Of a DNA stretch of 19,887 bases, positions 15,466-19,887 are shown piece by piece. The notes beneath the pieces were generated by a model, which searched no databases, was not told where the DNA came from, and worked only from the letters and a program-made list of their open reading frames with translations. The first letter of the stretch is position 1; each line of letters begins with the position of its first letter. This DNA comes from Acidobacteriota bacterium (GTDB taxonomy: Bacteria; Acidobacteriota; Vicinamibacteria; Vicinamibacterales; UBA8438), in NCBI GenBank assembly GCA_005778315.1, contig SXOW01000098.1, positions 1 through 19,887 of the forward strand, in the 5' to 3' direction. Position numbers and translations under genes: made by a program.

Positions 15466-16472
15466 AACTGAGAGGGACCTGCGTCAGCCGGCAGACGGCT
15501 GGCCCGCGCTGCGGCTGGGCTCCGTTCCGCCACGTAGCCGTGACCGCGGGTCCACAACTCAACCGGCGCGTCGGCAGATTTCACGCGGAGCACGTTGGGC
15601 GCTTCTTGGCGCCACTCGATGCCCTTTCGCTCGCCGTAGACCCGAATCGACAGGGCGTTATCCTCACCCACCGAGACCTGGCTGGCGTGCAGGACCCCGC
15701 GGACGCCTTTCTGGAACCGCACCAGAACGTTCCCGTTCTCGTCGAGAAGACGGCCGCGGACAAAGGTCGTCAAGTCCGCGCACAGCTCGACAATGCGGAG
15801 CCCCGTGATGTACTCGGCGAGGTTTGCGGCGTGGGTCCCGATATCCCCCATGCACCCGACGCCCCCGCTCCGCGCAGGGTCGGTCCGCCATTCGGCCTGC
15901 TTCATCCCGGTCTGCTCGAGGCGTGTCGCCAACCAACCCTGCGGATACTCCACGATGACCTTACGCAGCGGGCCCAGTTCACCCTGCGATACCAGGCCGC
16001 GCGCCAGTTTCACCATCGGATAACCGGTGTAGTTGTGGGTCAGAGCGAAGACTCGGCGGGTCTTCCGGACCGTCCGCTTCAGGGCGCGGGCCTCGTCGAC
16101 GGTCAGCGTCATCGGCTTGTCGCACACCACATGGAACCCGGCTTCCAGGAACGCCGTCGCCACCGGAAAATGCAGATGATTGGGCGTCACGATCGAGACA
16201 AAGTGCATGCGCTCACTCATCGGGAGCGCGAGTTCGCGTTCGATCATCTGATCATACGAGGCATAGGCGCGCGGTGGGCTGAGCCCGAGTTCGCGTCCCT
16301 TCCGGCGTGAGCGCACGGGACTGGCCGAGAACGCGACGGCCACCAGGACGACCTCCCCGTCGAGGCACGCGGCCCGTCGATGAACGTCACCGATGAAGGC
16401 GCCGGGACCGCCGCCGACCATCCCCATCCGCAGGACGCGAGATTCCGCGCCAGGTATCGGGGGACTCGTCAT
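15462..16472 (-). CDS. Gfo/Idh/MocA oxidoreductase, C-terminus missing
   Basis: A 336-residue NAD(P)-dependent sugar/inositol-dehydrogenase-like protein. The Rossmann fold is intact (GMVGGGPGAFIG at 17-28, CDKPMT at 117-122), and the C-terminal domain keeps EYPQGWLATRLEQTGMKQAEWRTDP and GDIGTHAANLAEY (209-221, catalytic His 214). Relatives known to me have about 370-390 residues and continue after the A(R)ASRLP block with GHPE-type and EAFANIY-type motifs. Here that block is followed by only seven residues (ADAGPSQF includes the Ala) and a stop, so about 50 residues are missing. The stop shares CTAG with the convergent cyclase stop. The ATG comes three bases after the stop of the isomerase remnant, as in a typical two-gene operon. 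It may be folded poorly or be inactive; I keep it as CDS because the frame is open. Confidence 0.75.
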   Translation of the reverse strand: MTSPPIPGAESRVLRMGMVGGGPGAFIGDVHRRAACLDGEVVLVAVAFSASPVRSRRKGRELGLSPPRAYASYDQMIERELALPMSERMHFVSIVTPNHLHFPVATAFLEAGFHVVCDKPMTLTVDEARALKRTVRKTRRVFALTHNYTGYPMVKLARGLVSQGELGPLRKVIVEYPQGWLATRLEQTGMKQAEWRTDPARSGGVGCMGDIGTHAANLAEYITGLRIVELCADLTTFVRGRLLDENGNVLVRFQKGVRGVLHASQVSVGEDNALSIRVYGERKGIEWRQEAPNVLRVKSADAPVELWTRGHGYVAERSPAAARASRLPADAGPSQF

Positions 16473-16475
16473 GGG

Positions 16476-17150
16476 TCATTGTTCGAAGGTGGCGTCGAAG
16501 GCAACGGTCGATGGCGCGAAGTCCACGGCCTTCACGTACTCGCACGACTCACGGGCGCCGTGCTCCCGGTCCATACCGGAATCTTCCCACTCGACGGAGA
16601 GCGGGCCGCGGTATCCGCCCTGATTCAGCGCACGAACGATCGCCTCGAAATCCACGTCGCCGCGGCCGACCGACCGGAAGTCCCAACCGCGGTTGGCGGC
16701 GCCGAACGGCAGGTGCGACGCCAGGATGCCAGTGCGTCCATCGAGCGTGACCGCCGCATCCTTCAGGTGCACGTGATAAATCCGGTCCGAAAACTCTGTG
16801 ATGAATCGCGCCGGTTCCATCCCCTGCCATTGCAGGTGACTTGGATCGAAGTTGAATCCGAACGCGTCCCGACGCCCGATCGCCTCGAGCGTCCGTTGGG
16901 CGGTGACGCAATCGAACGCGATCTCCGTCGGGTGCACCTCCAGGGCGAAACGGACACCGCACTCGTCGAACACGTCGAGAATGGGATTCCAGAGGTCAGC
17001 GAATCGTTGGTAGCCGGCGTCAATCGTCTCGTGCGACACGGGCGGAAAGGAATACAACAGGTGCCTTCGCGTGTGCCGACCAGTGGCACAGTCATACCAT
17101 GGCGACGGCCTCGACGCGATCTGCGTGCGCCCATACGCCGCTGCCTGCAC
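16476..17150 (-). pseudogene. Sugar phosphate isomerase/epimerase remnant, N-terminal half missing
   Basis: A 224-codon open frame whose homology begins only near HLLYSFPPV (about 17063). From there it matches the sugar phosphate isomerase/epimerase TIM-barrel family well: WNPILDVFDECGVRFALEVH, HPTEIAFD, FGFNFDPSHLQWQG, YHVHLKDA, and LSVEWEDSG. All four C-terminal metal-type residues are present (Glu in ALEVH, Asp in NFDPSH, His in HVHLKD, Glu in VEWED). Relatives have about 110-120 residues before this point, with barrel strands 1-4. Here only 29 unrelated residues (17064-17150) precede it, and the glutamine synthetase terminator follows immediately. No ribosome binding site is evident at the formal ATG. 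The 3' end is normal and runs into the oxidoreductase gene. The family's usual pairing with that oxidoreductase is preserved. Probably nonfunctional. Confidence 0.75.
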
Positions 17151-17152
17151 AC

Positions 17153-17191
17153 AAAAAAGGCAGGCCCTCGAAACGCATCGAGGGCCTGCCT
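17153..17191 (-). terminator. Strong intrinsic terminator of the glutamine synthetase gene
   Basis: AGGCAGGCCCTCG (17158-17170) and CGAGGGCCTGCCT (17179-17191) form a perfect 13-bp stem with an 8-base loop. On the minus strand this is followed by a run of six T residues (17158-17153). It starts 28 bases after the stop codon at 17220. Confidence 0.92.
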
Positions 17192-17219
17192 GAACTGCAG
17201 TCGTGCGACAAGTCAGCGG

Positions 17220-18230
17220 CTAGAAGCCTGCCTCCTTGACGGTCTTGATGATCGCGGCCGCGACCTTGTAGGGGTCCGCGTTCGACGCCGGACGCCGATC
17301 CTCGAGACGCCCCTTCCAGCCGTTGTCGACGGTGCCAATCGGAACCCGAATCGACGCTCCCCGGTTGGACACCCCATAGCTGAACGAATCAATCCGTTCG
17401 GTTTCGTGGGCCCCGGTGAGGCGCAGTTCGTTGTGGGCGCCGTAGACCCCGATGTGGCGCGGAATCCGCTCCCCGAAGGCCTCACAGATCTTGGTGAACG
17501 TCTCTTGCTTGCCGGACGTGCGCATCACGCCGTTCGAAAAATTGGCGTGCATGCCGGAACCGTTCCAGTCCGTGGGACCGAGCGGCTTCGGGTGCCACTC
17601 GATCGCATAGCCGTACTTCTCGCCGGTGCGCTCAAGAAGATACCGCGCGACCCAGGTCTCGTCGCCAGCCCGCTTTGCGCTCTTGGCAAACACCTGGAAC
17701 TCCCACTGACCCGACGCCACTTCCGCGTTGATGCCCTCAACGTTGATGCCGGCGGCCAGGCACGCATCCAGGTGCTCATCCACACATGCGCGGCCGTGGG
17801 CCTTCTTGGCGCCGACCGAACAATAGTACGGACCCTGGGGCTGCGGGTACCCGCCAGGAGGAAACCCCGGGGGCAGGTTGGTCTGCTCGTCCCACAGGAA
17901 ATACTCCTGTTCGAACCCGAACCAGAAATCGTCGTCGTCGTCGTCGATGCTGGCGCGACCGTTCGAGACGTGCGTGGTGCCATCGGCGTTCAGCACCTCG
18001 GTCATGACGAGGTAGCCATTGGTCCTCTCCGGGTCAGGAAAGATGGCAACCGGCTTGAGCAGGCAGTCCGACGCGTTGCCCTCCGCCTGCTGGGTGGAGC
18101 TACCGTCGAAGGCCCACATCGGGCACTCTTCCAGCGTCCCGCCAAAACCTTTCTCGACCCGCGTCTTCGAACGCAGGCTCTGCGTTGGCTTGTACCCGTC
18201 CAACCAGATGTACTCCAACTTGCTATGCAT
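17220..18230 (-). CDS. glnII: Glutamine synthetase type II (GSII, eukaryote-like)
   Basis: A 336-residue cytoplasmic enzyme making glutamine from glutamate, ammonia and ATP. It starts KLEYIWLDGYKPTQSLRSKT and has the GSII signatures: MWAFDGSSTQQAEG (38-51), FGFEQEYFLWD (104-114, metal-binding Glu), GINAEVASGQWEFQV (166-180), GSGMHANFS (224-232), NRGASIRVP (289-297) and LEDRRPASNADPY (309-321). Length fits GSII (about 330-350) rather than the 470-residue GSI, and there is no adenylylation loop. A run of six Asp (96-101) precedes the metal site, coded by five GAC and one GAT. AGAGGA nine bases before ATG 18230 sets the start. It has its own sigma-54-like promoter (18339-18354) and a strong terminator, so it appears monocistronic. 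In rhizobia glnII is under NtrC/sigma-54 control, which fits this promoter. It is the only clearly intact gene in the right 4.4 kb. Confidence 0.93.
   Translation of the reverse strand: MHSKLEYIWLDGYKPTQSLRSKTRVEKGFGGTLEECPMWAFDGSSTQQAEGNASDCLLKPVAIFPDPERTNGYLVMTEVLNADGTTHVSNGRASIDDDDDDFWFGFEQEYFLWDEQTNLPPGFPPGGYPQPQGPYYCSVGAKKAHGRACVDEHLDACLAAGINVEGINAEVASGQWEFQVFAKSAKRAGDETWVARYLLERTGEKYGYAIEWHPKPLGPTDWNGSGMHANFSNGVMRTSGKQETFTKICEAFGERIPRHIGVYGAHNELRLTGAHETERIDSFSYGVSNRGASIRVPIGTVDNGWKGRLEDRRPASNADPYKVAAAIIKTVKEAGF
17931..17945. repeat. (GTC)5 trinucleotide run inside glnII
   Basis: Five GTC units on the plus strand encode five of the six consecutive Asp residues (96-101) in glutamine synthetase, just before the FGFEQEY metal-binding strand. 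The run may vary in length by slippage without breaking the frame. Confidence 0.7.
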
Positions 18231-18338
18231 GTTCGTGTGTCCTCTCTAACTCCTGTGGCGGTGGTTCCTCAGACGCGGCGTGTGCTCCGTACGCAACCAG
18301 ACTCGGCCGACGAACGACACCCTACACCCTTGGGCGAA

Positions 18339-18354
18339 AGCAAGACGTGGGCCA
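18339..18354 (-). promoter_or_regulatory. Sigma-54-type (-24/-12) promoter of glnII
   Basis: On the minus strand TGGCCCACGTCTTGCT matches the -24/-12 consensus TGGCACG-N4-TTGCW at nine of eleven fixed positions, with the essential GG and GC exactly 10 bp apart. Transcription would start near 18329, leaving a leader of about 100 nt before ATG 18230. Nitrogen-regulated sigma-54 control is established for rhizobial glnII; here it is inferred. Confidence 0.6.
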
Positions 18355-18393
18355 CCCGCAAAAACGTCGCGTTTTCAGCGGATTCCACGCGTC

Positions 18394-18415
18394 GTCTCGA
18401 CGGGGATGTCGAGAC
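18394..18415. promoter_or_regulatory. Perfect inverted repeat upstream of the glnII promoter
   Basis: GTCTCGAC-GGGGAT-GTCGAGAC is an 8-bp perfect inverted repeat with a 6-bp centre, centred about 75 bp upstream of the predicted start of glnII transcription. Size and distance suit an activator site for an enhancer-binding protein. It does not match the NtrC consensus known to me (GCACC-like half-sites), so the binding protein is unknown. Confidence 0.5.
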
Positions 18416-18573
18416 CAATCGGCACATTCTACATTCCTGTATGCGGGCGTGGCGCCCCGGGACGAGGCGCACACGCAGCCGAGCGATGGGAAGATACGTG
18501 ATCATGGCCAGAACCGCAAACCGGACGACGCGCTCGCGGCAGCGGGTTGCCCTCCCACCCGCAGGCTCCAACG

Positions 18574-19698
18574 TCACCGCACGCCGAGCAAGACCTCCGT
18601 CGTGAGTTGATCCAGCCGCTCGTAGAACAGCTCGCGTGCTCCCATCGCGCCTCGATCGAATCGATGCGAGGCGAGCGCGCCCGCGCCGGCGGTGCTATAG
18701 CGGCCCACCGGCGGCGCCGGCTGCGACTGGCATTCAAGACCTGCTACCAACTCCTGAATATCCGGGTCCACCGAGCGACTTTGTCCTTCAAGATCAGATA
18801 GGTACGCATACAGCCCCGGGCAAAGTCCTTGACACCCTCCGGGCACTCGGTCCGATAGGCGTGGGCGTCGAAGTGCCTCGGCAGAACGCGGCCTTCGGGT
18901 TCGCTGCGCCGAAGCGGAAATCCTGGTCATACCGGCCGACGACCTGATCGTTGAGATCGACGTGAAAGAGCTTGCCGGCTTCCCAGGCCTGCCCCACCGC
19001 ATGCGTCATGTTGAGTCCTGCCATGTGCTCGTGCGCCACCTCGGGATTCACCCCGACCAGGTCGGGATGTTCCAAGGTGGGGATAAACCCCAGGTAGGCG
19101 CCGGTGGTGGCCATGTAGATGTCGCCCGCGGTTCGTTCGGCTTGGCCTCCAGCGCGAACCGATAGTCATACCCGTTGTCGAGCGAGTACTCGCACAGGTA
19201 GTTGACGGCCTCACGCAAGCGCTGTATCGCCACGTCCGGTCGACGGCACCCGTCAGTCTCCGTCCCCTCACGACCGCCCCACAGGACGAAAATCTTGGCG
19301 CCCAGCTCGGCGCCCAGATCCATCGCCGCCATCGCTTTCTGGATCGACAGGGCCCGCACGGCTGGGTCATTGGAGGTAAAGGCGCCGTCCTTGAACGCAG
19401 AGTCCGTAAAGAGGTTCGTCGTGGCCATCGGCACGACCAGGCCGTTGTCGTGACACGCACGTTTGAACTCGCGCACGATCCGGTCGCGCTCGGCAGCAGA
19501 CGCGTCGATGGGCACCAGATCGCTGTCATGCAGGTTCACACCCCATGCGCCGACCTCTCCAAGCAGACCGGCCAGCTGCACCGCTGACGTCCGCCGACGC
19601 ACCGGCTCGCCGAACGGATCGCGACCGGGATTGCCGACCGTCCACAGACCAAAGGAGAACTTGTGCGGGGGTCGCGGGGTAAACGCGTCGTTCGACAT
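18574..19698 (-). pseudogene. xylA: Xylose isomerase, broken by at least three lesions
   Basis: Full-length xylA homology (D-xylose to D-xylulose) spread over several frames. From ATG 19698 (GAGGA eight bases upstream) the first frame gives FSFGLWTVGNPGRDPFGEPV, VNLHDSDLVPID (His 57) and VPMATTNLF up to LEAKPNEPR. Near 19124-19128 one G is missing from a G-run, and the product continues in the next frame as GDIYMATTGAYLGF, GVNPEVAHEHMAGLN and LNDQ to ANPKAAF. At 18879-18884 about 40 bp (some 13-14 codons) are lost, and RHFDAHAYRTE...GCMRTYLILKDK follows in the third frame. Near 18768-18774 another shift leads to DPDIQELVAGL and the normal ending YERLDQLTTEVLLGVR. All three lesions shift the frame, so no functional isomerase can result. 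It follows the xylB tail by 11 bp. Confidence 0.88.
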
Positions 19699-19709
19699 GG
19701 ACTTGGTCC

Positions 19710-19887
19710 TCAGTGGGCTGGATGCAGCGCCGTGTACAACTGGCGGAACCGATCGTAGCGTGTGCGGAGAAGCGCCGAATTGGCAGCCACCGGCCTCACC
19801 GTGTCGGCGACCCGGGCGACGACCGAGCACGCCTCGTCCACGGTTGCCCACTGGCCCACGCCGACGCCCGCGAGCAGCGCGGCTCCA
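19710..19887 (-). CDS. xylB: Xylulokinase, C-terminal end (5' part outside window)
   Basis: The last 58 codons of a gene entering from the right edge: GAALLAGVGVGQWATVDEAC, then a VVARVADTVRP stretch and RYDRFRQLYTALHPAH before the TGA at 19712-19710. This is the typical C-terminus of the FGGY sugar kinases and best fits xylulokinase, given that it runs 11 bp ahead of a xylA gene. The enzyme phosphorylates D-xylulose to xylulose 5-phosphate. The visible part has an open frame; whether the rest is intact cannot be seen. With xylA downstream it forms a xylB-xylA operon. Confidence 0.75.
   Translation of the reverse strand, partial: GAALLAGVGVGQWATVDEACSVVARVADTVRPVAANSALLRTRYDRFRQLYTALHPAH

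Larger units (their letters stand above)
18231..18573. other. 343-bp intergenic control region, glnII to xylA remnant
   Basis: No gene is supported here; open frames crossing it are shadows of glnII or xylA. It holds the glnII promoter and two upstream inverted repeats. Besides the annotated GTCTCGAC repeat there are AAAACG-TCG-CGTTTT (18361-18375) and a short TACA-TTCC-TGTA (18430-18441). The part from about 18445 to 18573, downstream of the xylA end, is GC-rich with no T-tailed terminator. Confidence 0.6.

Noticed and set aside
17072..17090. TGTGCC-GACCAGT-GGCACA inverted repeat near the isomerase break as a recombination or attachment site
   Set aside because: A single 6-bp inverted repeat with no direct repeat partner, integrase or target duplication nearby is not enough.
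16380..18605. A 741-codon plus-strand open frame across the oxidoreductase, isomerase and glnII region
   Set aside because: It is antisense to genes with clear family motifs, shows no recognisable domain, and is what high GC content with few stop codons produces.

Overview
The window looks like a chromosomal segment of a high-GC, aerobic, heterotrophic Gram-negative bacterium, most likely an Acidobacteriota member of the Vicinamibacteria type. This is inferred from the gene families: a DUF1592/DUF1552 pair, a TonB-independent DUF5916 outer-membrane protein, secreted PQQ beta-propellers, a secreted 'TADGxADLQGxW' protein and a GSII glutamine synthetase. No rRNA, tRNA, CRISPR array, insertion sequence or phage gene was seen. 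Function calls rest on recognising family motifs by eye; no search was run.

Layout. 1-1748 (minus): the start of a tannase/feruloyl-esterase gene running off the left edge, preceded by a secreted protein of unknown function. 2047-3067 (plus): two overlapping paralogous small membrane proteins. 3129-7061 (minus): a translationally coupled pair, a c-type-cytochrome DUF1592 protein then a Tat-exported DUF1552 protein, with a promoter, an intrinsic terminator and a four-copy 11-bp repeat in the 3' untranslated region. 7321-10275 (minus): a large DUF5916 outer-membrane protein with an unusual TolB-like N-terminal domain. 10502-15465 (plus): two different secreted PQQ beta-propeller dehydrogenases followed by a Tat-exported cyclase-family hydrolase.

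15462-19887 (minus) is different. An intact GSII glutamine synthetase gene, with a good sigma-54-type promoter and a strong terminator, sits among damaged sugar genes. On one side is a two-gene isomerase-oxidoreductase cassette that has lost the front half of its first gene and the tail of its second. On the other is a xylose isomerase gene broken by at least three lesions, directly behind the tail of a xylulokinase gene that enters from the right edge.

Taken together, the left 15 kb encodes an envelope and periplasmic oxidation/hydrolysis repertoire: esterase, quinoproteins, cytochrome and cyclase. The right 4.4 kb looks like a region where xylose and related sugar metabolism is decaying around a retained nitrogen-assimilation gene. 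I found no convincing new defence or mobile system. The most unusual items are the clipped cassette, the decayed xylA, the sigma-54/inverted-repeat control region of the glutamine synthetase gene, and the TolB-like/DUF5916 fusion.
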